Positions 1 to 6,477 of a stretch of DNA of 7,663 nt are shown piece after piece. Numbering within the stretch: position 1 is the stretch's first letter; the number at the start of each line of letters is the position of its first letter. The notes under the pieces were generated by a model. That model did not search any database. It was not told where the DNA came from and was given only the letters and a program-made list of their open reading frames with translations. Both the position numbers and the translations under genes were made by a program. Source of the DNA: Candidatus Latescibacterota bacterium (GTDB lineage: Bacteria; JAAXHH01; JACQVL01); NCBI GenBank assembly GCA_016209865.1, contig JACQVL010000011.1:1-7663 (forward strand). The letters are read 5' to 3'.

Positions 1-401
1 GGCTTGAGGTCGCGGTGGGTGATCCCATGCTCATGGGCATGGGCTAAGGCATCGGAGAGGGGGAGGAACCAGGCGAAGAACTGCGCCAGGGGCAGGCCGG
101 TCGGGGGGATGAGTTGGGCGAGGGGTTGCCCATCCACGTACTCCATCGTGATGAACAAGAGGCCGTCGGCCTCGTCGATGGAGTAGAGATGAGCGATGTT
201 GGGATGGTTGAGCTGGGCGGCGGCTTCGGCCTCGGTGCGGAAGCGGCGAAGCCGGGCCGGGTCGCGGCGCAGGGCTTCGGGCAGGACTTTCAAGGCGACC
301 TGCCGCTTCAGTCGCGTGTCCTCGGCCAGGTACACCTCGCCCATCCCACCCTGGCCGAGCAGCCGGAGGATGCGGTAGTGCAGAAGCATCGTCCCGGTCA
401 T
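1..401 (-). CDS. Ser/Thr protein kinase (eukaryotic-like, PknB type), N-terminal part only
   Basis: The first 133 codons of a Hanks-type Ser/Thr kinase are visible; the gene runs off the window edge. The translated segment has the glycine-rich nucleotide loop GQGGMGEV (residues 16-23), the ATP-anchoring VALK lysine (K38), a likely helix-C glutamate (E57) in [12 protein letters not shown] (66-69), the hinge ITMEYVDG after M86, and the catalytic-loop motif HRDLK (129-133) at the edge. All N-lobe signatures are intact, so an active cytosolic kinase is expected from family knowledge. Substrates, and any C-terminal sensor, WD40 or TPR domain, lie outside the window. The start is the ATG at 401, which overlaps the TGA of the preceding HicB-like gene as ATGA, so translation is probably coupled; M5 is a possible alternative start. 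No independent ribosome site was seen other than one inside the upstream gene. Family assignment is very secure; specific role unknown. Confidence 0.95.
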   Translation of the reverse strand, partial: MTGTMLLHYRILRLLGQGGMGEVYLAEDTRLKRQVALKVLPEALRRDPARLRRFRTEAEAAAQLNHPNIAHLYSIDEADGLLFITMEYVDGQPLAQLIPPTGLPLAQFFAWFLPLSDALAHAHEHGITHRDLK

Positions 402-565
402 GGCTCAGGTCCAAAGCTCTCGATGTGAAATTTGATGGCTGACTTCACGTCAGCGAGCGCCTCTTCATAAGTATCACCTTCGCCGACAACAACACCCTTC
501 ACACCCAGTGGGTAGGCCACATAACCATCAGGATGCTTTTCAACGATAATCTTAATCTGGCGCAT
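398..565 (-). CDS. HicB-family antitoxin-like small protein (orphan, no HicA seen)
   Basis: This 55-residue ORF begins [20 protein letters not shown] and ends in SFGPEP. The first strand ([16 protein letters not shown]), the [20 protein letters not shown] segment and the short C-terminal helix match the partly degenerated RNase-H-like fold of HicB antitoxins, including the usual G-T/D-T-Y-EEAL turn. Classical HicB proteins neutralise the HicA mRNA interferase and many carry a C-terminal DNA-binding domain; this one stops after the HicB fold, so it is a short form. No HicA-like ORF (small basic dsRNA-binding fold with a catalytic His) was found in 566-692 or overlapping it. Instead the gene is followed, with a 4-bp ATGA overlap, by a Ser/Thr kinase. 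The start is the ATG at 565, served by AGAGGAA nine bases upstream. Its base composition is more AT-rich than the neighbours, which may mean separate ancestry. Function as an antitoxin is not supported by context. Confidence 0.82.
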   Translation of the reverse strand: MRQIKIIVEKHPDGYVAYPLGVKGVVVGEGDTYEEALADVKSAIKFHIESFGPEP

Positions 566-574
566 ACGTGATAG

Positions 575-581
575 TTCCTCT
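575..581 (-). promoter_or_regulatory. Ribosome binding site of the HicB-like gene
   Basis: The minus strand reads AGAGGAA here, 9 bases before the ATG at 565. This is a clear Shine-Dalgarno match. It fixes the start of this short gene and, through the ATGA overlap, probably drives translation of the kinase as well. Confidence 0.75.
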
Positions 582-624
582 CGAATATTATAGAACGATG
601 AAAGTCAAAAACTCCGCAATGTGT

Positions 625-653
625 AGAATACGTGAATCCTCATGAGAAGTCAA
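625..653 (-). promoter_or_regulatory. Sigma-70-type promoter for the HicB-like/kinase pair
   Basis: On the minus strand TTGACT (653-648) and TATTCT (630-625) are separated by exactly 17 bases, a good sigma-70 match. Transcription would start near 618 and leave a leader of about 50 nt before the HicB-like ATG. A second, perfect -10 hexamer TATAAT lies at 592-587, but no -35 box sits at the right distance, and a start from it would fall on the ribosome site. The promoter lies in the 127-bp gap after the binding-protein gene, so the HicB-like/kinase pair can be expressed apart from the upstream operon. No intrinsic terminator was seen in this gap, so read-through from upstream also remains possible. 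Confidence 0.6.
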
Positions 654-692
654 TAAGAGACTCGAACAGACAAGCGAGCGACATGACCGTCC

Positions 693-2333
693 CTACCGCC
701 CGATATACAGCTCACTCAGACGCGGCAGGATGGGGTAGCCGGACGGGCTCGTCTTGATGCCCCGGAGGAAGGGCTTGCGGAGTTCGAGGGAGACGTCGTG
801 GTAGATGAACAGACCGCCCACATCGTCGGCTAAGATTTTTTGCGCCTCTTCGTACATCCCCATCCGTCTGGCCGGGTCGAGCTCGCGGGCGGCCTGCTCG
901 ACGAACGTGTCGAACCGGGCGTTCTTCCACGGATGCCGGCCATGGCCGGGAGGCTGGGAGTGCCACAGCGAGCCGAGCATGCTGTGCGGGTCGGGATAGT
1001 CGGAGGTGAACGGGACGAGTCCCAGCGGGATGGTGTGCTGGTACATGTTGTCCATGAACGTCTTCTCTTCCTGGTTCCGGATCGTCACGTCGATGCCCAG
1101 GACGGATTTCCACATCGCCTGGATGGCTTCCGCCACCGCCCGGACGCTGGCGGCGGATTCCCGCACCCACAGCTCCTTCTTCGGAAACCCTTTCCCACCC
1201 GGATAGCCCGCCTCAGCGAACAGCTTCTTCGCTAACGCCGGGTTGTACCCTTGCAGCGCTTTGTACTTATCCCCCAGATAGCCCGGATAGTCGTGCGGGA
1301 GCATCATGTACGCGGGCGTCCCCGCGCCACGCAGGACGGTCTTGATGATCGCGTCCCGGTCGATCGCGTGAGCCAGGCCGCGGCGGACGCGCACGTCGGT
1401 GAACGGCGGCTTCGTCGTCTGGACGACGATGTACCGGGTGCGCGGGATGGGCACTTTGACGAGCTGGGCGCGCAGAACAGGGTCTTTTTCCACGCGGGCG
1501 AGCTCGATCGAATCGACGTTGTACAGGTCGATCTCGTTGTTCTCGTAAGCGAGCAGGCCGACTTTCGCCCCGACCGGCTGGAGCACCCAGATGATCTTCT
1601 CTAAGGAGCCCTTGTTCGGCCCGTTGTACATCGGGTCGAGGGTCAGGATGATCCGGTCGCCGGGAATCCACCGCTCTAACTTGTACGTCGCGTTGGAGAC
1701 GCACTTGCCCGTCTCCGTCCACCGCTGGCCGTACTTCTCGATCTGCCAGCGCGGGACCGGCGGCGTCCCGCCGTACGCGGCGATGTACGGGAAGTACGGA
1801 CACGGGTTGGCCGTCTCGACGACGAACGTCAGGTCATCCGCCGCGCGGATTTTCACGGTGTTCGGGTCTTTTGAGAGTCCAGTATTGAACTCCTTCGCCC
1901 CTTTGATGTCGTAGTAGAAGAACGCATACGGGTTGGCTTCTTTCGGGTCGAGCGCCCGGCGCCAGGAGTAGACGAAGTCGTGCGCGGTCGCCGGCCGGCC
2001 GTCGCTCCACTTCCCGCCCTTGCGCAGATGGAACGTCCAGACGCGGCCGTCCTTCGACCGGTCGTACCGGTCCGCCACGCCGGGGAGGATCTGGTTGGTC
2101 AACGGGTCGACGACGAGGAGCGGCTCGAAGATGAACCCGCCCGGCGACCCGTACATCCGGACGTTCACGTCGAGCGTCTGCGGTTCCGGGATGATGTACC
2201 GGAAGACCTGCTTCGACAGCGGCGCAGCGTCGGACGGGAGGCGTTTCCCGATGGCGTTGACGAGTTGAGCGGAGGTGGGAGGAATTGAGACGGCAAAAGA
2301 GGCGGCGAGCAAATAGAGACGAATCAGACGCAT
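693..2333 (-). CDS. Extracytoplasmic solute-binding protein, family 5 (peptide/OppA-like)
   Basis: This 546-residue protein has a Sec-type signal (MRLIRLYLLAASFAVSIPP, likely cut after TSA-Q at about residue 22). It has no lipobox cysteine, so it should be released to the periplasm or cell exterior rather than lipid-anchored. It has the SBP_bac_5 layout throughout: EPQTLD (50-55), LLVVDPLTNQILPGVADRY (72-90), FHLRKGGKWSDGRPATAHDFVYSWRRALDP (101-130), SNATYKLERW (213-222), RVRRGLAHAIDRDAI (315-329), and a C-terminal lobe with FTSDYPDPHSML (442-453). The family binds oligopeptides or other small ligands for ABC import. Two cysteines (C178, C211) could form a disulfide. The start is the ATG at 2333, chosen for the signal peptide and a GGGGAG ribosome site at 2345-2340. 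An in-frame extension upstream only overlaps the preceding gene. It follows the regulator by 11 bp, so both are in one operon. No permease or ATPase gene is present here, so a transport role is unproven; the ligand cannot be read from sequence. Confidence 0.93.
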   Translation of the reverse strand: MRLIRLYLLAASFAVSIPPTSAQLVNAIGKRLPSDAAPLSKQVFRYIIPEPQTLDVNVRMYGSPGGFIFEPLLVVDPLTNQILPGVADRYDRSKDGRVWTFHLRKGGKWSDGRPATAHDFVYSWRRALDPKEANPYAFFYYDIKGAKEFNTGLSKDPNTVKIRAADDLTFVVETANPCPYFPYIAAYGGTPPVPRWQIEKYGQRWTETGKCVSNATYKLERWIPGDRIILTLDPMYNGPNKGSLEKIIWVLQPVGAKVGLLAYENNEIDLYNVDSIELARVEKDPVLRAQLVKVPIPRTRYIVVQTTKPPFTDVRVRRGLAHAIDRDAIIKTVLRGAGTPAYMMLPHDYPGYLGDKYKALQGYNPALAKKLFAEAGYPGGKGFPKKELWVRESAASVRAVAEAIQAMWKSVLGIDVTIRNQEEKTFMDNMYQHTIPLGLVPFTSDYPDPHSMLGSLWHSQPPGHGRHPWKNARFDTFVEQAARELDPARRMGMYEEAQKILADDVGGLFIYHDVSLELRKPFLRGIKTSPSGYPILPRLSELYIGR

Positions 2334-2344
2334 GGGAGGCTCCC

Positions 2345-5125
2345 CTACTCCCGCCTGCGGGCCAGTGCCTCGATCCCGCCGACCATCCCGCTGCCGAAGA
2401 GCAGGCCCTCCAAGGCGCCCAGGGCGATCTGCGTCGTCCGGCCAAAATAGACCTCCCCGAAGAACGCGGCCAGCGGGTCCATCCTGATCTGGGAGTCGGC
2501 AAACGAGCGGGCCACGATCTCCAGGCTGCTGCTGAACAGGTTGCCGCCGATAATCGTCAGCACAATCCCGGCGCACATCGCCCCGACGGCCGCCCCGATG
2601 ATATGCCGCCAGGACCGGCCGCGAGTCATCAACCCCCCGGTCACCACCACCCCGAGCGAGATGCCCGCCCCGATGACCATCCCTTCAAACGCCCCGGTGA
2701 TCGTTGTGAGGTTCTGGCCGAAGAGGGTCTTGAGCGTATCCACCCCTAACAGTTTGATGCTTCCCCCGATGGCCGCCCCGCCCGCCGCCCCGCCGAGAAC
2801 CGCCCACCACCGGCTGTGCCGGTAGGTGATGTGTCCGACTGTCACCATGCCGAAACTGACCCCGCTCCCGCCGAGCGCCCCGATGAAGGTGCCCAGGCAG
2901 CTCAGCACGAAGATAAGGGAGGTCGCCTCGAACGTGCCGGTGTGCCGGGCGACCGTGAGGCCGCCGCCGAGCAGCAGCCCGCCCATCAGGCCGGAGGCCG
3001 CCCCGCCGAACATCCCGCCGACCCCCTGCCGGATGATGGCCGCCCCGTTCCGGCGCAGCCGCACCCACACCAGGCCGAGGACGACCAGGAGGCCGACCGG
3101 AAGCGGGAGGTGGGGCAGGCTGATCAGCCGTTTCTCGTAATCCCGGATGATAGCCAGGCTGATCGCACGGCGGATGCGCCCGACGTGTTCGCCGTTCGTC
3201 CCTTCGTCTAAGACGGTGTCGACCGCCGTCCCGAACCAGTCCGCTAAGGCGATACTGGCCGCTTTCCTGACGCCTAAATCGTCATCCCACAGCGACAGGT
3301 GGCGGAGGAGGACTCTGGTCTCGTCGTCGCGCACCAGCCGGCACGCTTCGACGGCACACAGTCGCACGTCCGGGTCGGGATGCCGGCTGGCCTCGGCGAT
3401 CAGTCGAGGGGCTGAGGGGGCGAGCGGGACGAGCCACTCCGGGACTGGCTGGGCCCGGTTCAACAGGCTCATCGTCAGCAGGTCGGCTTCTTCCCCGGTC
3501 AGGCCAAGTTGTTCCCCGAACGGGACGAGCAGGTCTAAGGTGTCCGCGTCGATGATGAGCGCATGGGCACGGTAGTTTTCCAGCGCCCGTTCGACCACCT
3601 CCCGGGCCCGCTTCAGCTCATACGCCTCAGTCGTGAGCCAGCGAGACACCTCGGAAATCAGACACTCATGGGCTAACTCCAGCCACCCGTCCCCGTCCTG
3701 GCTCCGCCTGCGGACGACACGAGCCGCGACGAGCTCCTCGATCAGCTCCGGGAGCGGGGCTGAGCCGTTCGTGACGCGTGAGCTGAGGCGACCCTCCAGG
3801 TCGGACGCGCGCAGGATGAGTCGCTGTCCGTCCGCCGAGATGAGCGCGACGAGAATCTCCTGGACGGCCGCCAGGTCGGTGGCGTTGAACCGGCGCAAGA
3901 CGCGCTCCAGGTACCCGGCGAGGATGTGTGAGGCCGTCCCGAGCCGGTCATACGCGGCCAGCGTCATCCCGCCCGCTGAATCTCGCGCGTCGTACAGGGT
4001 GTCGCAGACGATCTGCAGGTGAGGCGGATCGACCCCGTCCTGTTCACTCAGGTCATCCAGCAGGCGCTCAACGAGCGGCGTTTCGTAGTGGCACCCGACC
4101 GCACGGGCTGGCTCGATGATCGCGCGCGCCGCCTGTTCGCGGCTGAGGCGTCTGAGGCGGTACTCGTGGTGGAAGATGTCCGGGATGGCCGGCTTGAGCA
4201 GGCTCATCTCGGCGAGCAGGTCTTCGCGCAGGACGAACACGAACCGCACGGGCAGGGCGTCGTTCGAGACGCACGGCCCGATCGCCTCGATCAACCGGCG
4301 CTGGCTCTCCTCCGGGAGCAGGGTGAAGAATTCCTCAAACTGGTCGAGCAGGAAGATCACCGACCGGGCCGGGGACGGACTCGTCACCCGTTCCACCCAT
4401 TCCTTCAGGTCCGGAGGCGTCTGCTGAGCCAGCTCTCCCCCTGAGGAGTCCTCTTCCGACCCCTGACCCCTGACCCCTGACTCCTGCTCCAACGCATTCA
4501 TCATTTGATGGAGTGGGTCGATGAAGCTGCGGATGACGAACACGAAGTGACCGTCGGCGGTCAGGCGCGGCATCAGCCCGGCGCGCAGGATGGAGCTCTT
4601 GCCTACACCGGAGCGGCCGTGCAGGATGAGCGACCGGTGGGCCAGGATGTTCGAGCAGATCAGGTCGATCTCCGGCTCCCGCCCGAAGAAGAAGGGCACG
4701 TCCTGTTCAGTATAGTAATCGAGGAATTTATAGGGGCGGATGGCGGTGCTGCTCTGCGAGAAGTCGGAAGAAAGGGGAACGGTCTCCGCCGTGGACTGGG
4801 TCGCCTGGCCGATGAAGAGATACCCATGCTTGGGGATGGTTTTGATGTAGCGCGGGTTGGCGACGTCGTCGCCGAGTTGCTTGCGGATCGCTTTGATGCA
4901 CTGGGTGAGCGCCGCGTCTGTCACGAAGACGCTATCCCAGATCTCCTCGAAAATCCGCCGCTTCTCGACCAGTTGACCCCGGTGGCTGATGAGCAACACC
5001 AGGACGTCGAAATACTTCGAGTTCAGCGGAAGCAGCCGGTTCTTGTGCCAGAGTTGCCGGTTGCGGACGTCGAGAGAGAAGTCATCGAACCGATAGCCGG
5101 TGACCTGCGTCTTGGTTGCGCTCAT
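2345..5125 (-). CDS. Membrane-anchored wHTH transcriptional regulator with STAND-type NTPase (nSTAND1) and HEAT repeats
   Basis: This 926-residue multidomain protein starts with an OmpR/CadC-type winged helix (about 8-107; LNSKYFDVLVLLISHRGQLV, recognition-helix area ALTQCIKAIRKQLGD, and the wing RYIKTIPKHGYLF). An nSTAND1-like NTPase follows (about 130-500): PYKFLDYYTEQDVPFFFGRE entry motif, Walker A GRSGVGKSS (170-178), Walker B VIFLLDQFEEFF (256-267), an arginine-containing FVFVLRED strand (295-302) and the family-typical LAHECLI (484-490). HEAT-like helices (571-632; HPDPDVRLCAVEACRL, LGVRKAASIALADW) come next. The C-terminal 260 residues contain about six glycine-rich hydrophobic segments (roughly 675-690, 700-725, 735-760, 773-792, 808-832, 841-862), so the protein is a multipass membrane protein with its DNA-binding end in the cytoplasm. 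STAND ATPases act as ligand-triggered switches; this one probably gates DNA binding. The ATG at 5125 is the only in-frame start after the TGA upstream; its ribosome site is weak. A heptad repeat lies in frame inside it. The binding-protein gene follows at once. Confidence 0.88.
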   Translation of the reverse strand: MSATKTQVTGYRFDDFSLDVRNRQLWHKNRLLPLNSKYFDVLVLLISHRGQLVEKRRIFEEIWDSVFVTDAALTQCIKAIRKQLGDDVANPRYIKTIPKHGYLFIGQATQSTAETVPLSSDFSQSSTAIRPYKFLDYYTEQDVPFFFGREPEIDLICSNILAHRSLILHGRSGVGKSSILRAGLMPRLTADGHFVFVIRSFIDPLHQMMNALEQESGVRGQGSEEDSSGGELAQQTPPDLKEWVERVTSPSPARSVIFLLDQFEEFFTLLPEESQRRLIEAIGPCVSNDALPVRFVFVLREDLLAEMSLLKPAIPDIFHHEYRLRRLSREQAARAIIEPARAVGCHYETPLVERLLDDLSEQDGVDPPHLQIVCDTLYDARDSAGGMTLAAYDRLGTASHILAGYLERVLRRFNATDLAAVQEILVALISADGQRLILRASDLEGRLSSRVTNGSAPLPELIEELVAARVVRRRSQDGDGWLELAHECLISEVSRWLTTEAYELKRAREVVERALENYRAHALIIDADTLDLLVPFGEQLGLTGEEADLLTMSLLNRAQPVPEWLVPLAPSAPRLIAEASRHPDPDVRLCAVEACRLVRDDETRVLLRHLSLWDDDLGVRKAASIALADWFGTAVDTVLDEGTNGEHVGRIRRAISLAIIRDYEKRLISLPHLPLPVGLLVVLGLVWVRLRRNGAAIIRQGVGGMFGGAASGLMGGLLLGGGLTVARHTGTFEATSLIFVLSCLGTFIGALGGSGVSFGMVTVGHITYRHSRWWAVLGGAAGGAAIGGSIKLLGVDTLKTLFGQNLTTITGAFEGMVIGAGISLGVVVTGGLMTRGRSWRHIIGAAVGAMCAGIVLTIIGGNLFSSSLEIVARSFADSQIRMDPLAAFFGEVYFGRTTQIALGALEGLLFGSGMVGGIEALARRRE
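4458..4485. repeat. In-frame heptad tandem repeat inside the regulator gene
   Basis: Four 7-bp units stand head to tail: GACCCCT three times and GACTCCT once. Read on the coding (minus) strand they encode QESGVRGQGS (residues 214-223), in a low-complexity linker between Walker A and Walker B of the NTPase. Because 28 bp is not a multiple of three, neighbouring bases must compensate for the frame, and the ORF stays open. A gain or loss of one unit would shift the frame. Confidence 0.85.
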
Positions 5126-5131
5126 ACCGCG

Positions 5132-5171
5132 GATCGTCTCACGATCGGTGATTTCTCACGATTTTCTCACG
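5132..5171. promoter_or_regulatory. Direct repeats and palindrome before the regulator gene (candidate operator)
   Basis: On the minus strand the heptamer CGTGAGA occurs three times (5171-5165, 5160-5154, 5143-5137), with start-to-start spacings of 11 and 17 bp. The copy closest to the gene lies in a perfect palindrome, GATCGT-CTC-ACGATC (5132-5146), six bases before the regulator ATG. Direct repeats about 11 bp apart are the usual target of OmpR/PhoB-type winged helices, which is the DNA-binding domain this gene encodes. Autoregulation is therefore a reasonable inference, not shown. The palindrome might also fold in mRNA and hide the weak ribosome site. The whole gap to the upstream gene is 82 bp and no convincing promoter was seen in it. 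Confidence 0.5.
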
Positions 5172-5207
5172 GAAGGCTCATGTTTCTTGGGAAGCAGTCG
5201 AGTAAAT

Positions 5208-6272
5208 TTACCCTACATCCACCCGGCTCTGGTCGCCGATGATGAACCGGTGGGTGCGCGGCTTGCCGTTCGCCCGGATAATCTCCGACTCGTTCCCCAG
5301 GATGCTGCTCTCGATGCGGATGGCGACGTCGAGAATCTTCGCCCGCTGCATCACAATACTATACTCAACCTCGCTGTTCCGGATGTGACAGTCATCATGG
5401 ATGGAAGTGAACGGGCCGATGTAGCTGTTCTCGATGACCGTCCCCGCGCCGATGATGGCCGGGCCCCGGATGTTGCTGTTGATGATGCGCGCCCCCCGTT
5501 CGATGATCACCCGCCCGGCGATCGTGGAGTCCTCGTCCACCTCCCCCTCGACGCGGGGGGCGAGGTTCTCTAAGACGAGTCGGTTGGCGGCTAACAGGTC
5601 GGGGGATTTCCCGGTATCCATCCACCAGCCGGTGATTTCCGAGTAGGTCACCTTGTAGTCGTGGTCGAGCAGGTACTGGTGCGCGTCGGAGATCTCCAGT
5701 TCCCCTCGGGCACTCGGGACGAGCTGGTTGACCGCCTCGAAGATGCAGTTCGTGTAGAAATACAGGCCGGCGACCGCATACGGACTCTTGGGATGGGCGG
5801 GTTTCTCCTCGACGCGCACGATCCGGCCGTCCCGGAGTTCGGGGACGCCGAACTGCCTGGGGTTCTTCACGCGCGCGACGGTGAGGTGGCAGTGGGATTC
5901 GAGCCGCGTGAACTCGTCGATGAACCGTTGGATGCCGCCCACGACCATGTTATCGCCGAGGTAGAACACGAACGGGTCAGACCCGATGAACGGCTGGGCG
6001 ATCTTGACGACATGGGCGACCCCCAGCGGACCTTCCTGCTCGATGTACGCCACCCGCAGGCCCCACGCGCGGCCGTCCCCGACCGCGTTCGGGACCTCGG
6101 TGTCGCCCTGGTTGATGACGATCCCGACGTCGGTAATCCCTGCATCACGGATAGCTTCGATCGCGTAGAAGAGGATGGGTTTATTGGCGACCGGGATCAA
6201 CTGTTTGTTCTGCGTATGGGTGATCGGCCGGAGCCGTGTCCCACGGCCGCCGCTGGCGATTAAAGCTTTCAT
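5208..6272 (-). CDS. Glucose-1-phosphate thymidylyltransferase, long form (RmlA-long/RfbA-like)
   Basis: This 354-residue enzyme is predicted to make dTDP-glucose (or a related NDP-sugar) from dTTP and glucose-1-phosphate in the cytosol, the first step toward dTDP-deoxysugars such as rhamnose. The N-terminal nucleotidyltransferase domain (1-240) has the signature SGGRGTRLRPITHT (7-20), catalytic K23 with QLIPVANKP (24-32), EGPLGVAH (80-87), metal-binding D107 in YLGDN, EEKP (155-158) and WWMDTGK (216-222) with the second acidic residue D219. From about 245 to the end, hexapeptide-type repeats (TIAGRVIIERGARIINSNIRG and following) predict a left-handed beta-helix. This makes it the long form rather than the short RmlA of about 290 residues, and the length matches that family. 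The ATG at 6272 has GGAG (6283-6280) seven bases upstream. Long-form enzymes vary in substrate, so the exact sugar and base are uncertain. No rmlB, rmlC, rmlD or glycosyltransferase gene accompanies it here. It is the first gene of the minus-strand run. Confidence 0.92.
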   Translation of the reverse strand: MKALIASGGRGTRLRPITHTQNKQLIPVANKPILFYAIEAIRDAGITDVGIVINQGDTEVPNAVGDGRAWGLRVAYIEQEGPLGVAHVVKIAQPFIGSDPFVFYLGDNMVVGGIQRFIDEFTRLESHCHLTVARVKNPRQFGVPELRDGRIVRVEEKPAHPKSPYAVAGLYFYTNCIFEAVNQLVPSARGELEISDAHQYLLDHDYKVTYSEITGWWMDTGKSPDLLAANRLVLENLAPRVEGEVDEDSTIAGRVIIERGARIINSNIRGPAIIGAGTVIENSYIGPFTSIHDDCHIRNSEVEYSIVMQRAKILDVAIRIESSILGNESEIIRANGKPRTHRFIIGDQSRVDVG

Positions 6273-6309
6273 AGAGAGACTCCAGAAGGGAGAGAGTAAA
6301 TGCTACAAT

Positions 6310-6423
6310 AAGTGACGAGTGACCAGTGACGAGTAAAGGCAAGAGAAAATAGCGATGTCATTCCCGCGAAAGCGGGAATCCATTTTGTTTTACTTGTCAC
6401 TGGTCACTCGTCACTTGTCACTG
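6310..6423. repeat. Heptad-repeat inverted repeat with nested hairpin (composite intergenic element)
   Basis: The left arm (6310-6337) consists of AGTGACN heptads; the right arm (6389-6416) is its reverse complement with a single difference (G6331 against T6395, a G-U pair in RNA). The right side continues with a further heptad to 6423, giving four GTCACTN units (6396-6423), followed by a run of seven T. Between the arms lies a separate perfect hairpin at 6360-6379. Folded as RNA or cruciform it gives a 28-bp outer stem around a GAAA-capped inner stem. It lies in the leader of the thymidylyltransferase transcript if the minus-strand promoter at 6442-6470 is used. No ORF is associated with it. 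Confidence 0.9.
6360..6379. repeat. ATTCCCGC hairpin with GAAA loop (dRS3/REP-like)
   Basis: ATTCCCGC, GAAA and GCGGGAAT form a perfect 8-bp stem with a GNRA-type tetraloop, embedded in GTC...CCA context. The pattern ATTCCC-N8-GGGAAT is that of the dRS3 repeats known from Neisseria, and similar hairpins are scattered between genes in many bacteria. The identity of this copy as a member of a repeat family in its own genome is inferred from that resemblance. Confidence 0.75.
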
Positions 6424-6441
6424 TTTTTTTCAACCCACCAG

Positions 6442-6470
6442 AATGTAACACGATGACGCCGGGTTGTAAA
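6442..6470 (-). promoter_or_regulatory. Probable promoter for the thymidylyltransferase operon
   Basis: On the minus strand TTTACA (6470-6465) and TACATT (6447-6442) are 17 bp apart, and TGT directly before the -10 box gives an extended -10 (TGn). Transcription would start near 6435, leaving a leader of about 160 nt that includes the whole heptad inverted repeat. It stands back to back with the dehydrogenase promoter, with only 7 bp between the two -35 boxes, so binding of polymerase or a regulator could affect both. The -10 box matches only four of six bases, hence moderate confidence. Confidence 0.5.
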
Positions 6471-6477
6471 GAACAGT

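Noticed and set aside
640-684. 14-codon minus-strand ORF (MSLACLFESLIDFS) after the binding-protein stop, with AGGGA upstream
   Set aside because: It is too short to judge, overlaps the -35 region of the predicted HicB/kinase promoter, and shows no recognisable peptide.
566-692. A missing hicA toxin gene upstream of the HicB-like gene
   Set aside because: All frames of this 127-bp gap were looked at; it is too short for a complete HicA and has no matching sequence. The promoter elements explain the gap better.
2334-2576. In-frame N-terminal extension of the binding protein by 81 residues (start at 2576)
   Set aside because: It lies entirely within the regulator's 3' end in another frame, has an arginine/glycine/proline-rich composition typical of a GC-rich shadow frame, and would bury the clear signal peptide that begins at the ATG at 2333.
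2816-4444. Several plus-strand ORFs of 100-140 codons inside the regulator gene, and similar long ORFs opposite the binding-protein and thymidylyltransferase genes
   Set aside because: They are antisense shadows of GC-rich coding sequence: low-complexity Arg/Pro/Ala/Asp content, no domains, no ribosome sites, and they lie opposite well-supported genes.
5208-6272. Full dTDP-rhamnose gene cluster
   Set aside because: Only the thymidylyltransferase is present; no rmlB, rmlC or rmlD homologue and no glycosyltransferase occurs in the window.
6310-6423. CRISPR-like repeats
   Set aside because: The units are 7 bp with no unique spacers between them, and no cas gene is present.
6389-6430. Intrinsic terminator on the plus strand (heptad stem followed by seven T)
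   Set aside because: The main 28-bp stem ends seven bases before the T-run, and no plus-strand gene lies upstream to terminate. A slipped heptad pairing could still give a stem next to the T-run, so it may be a fortuitous or antisense terminator.
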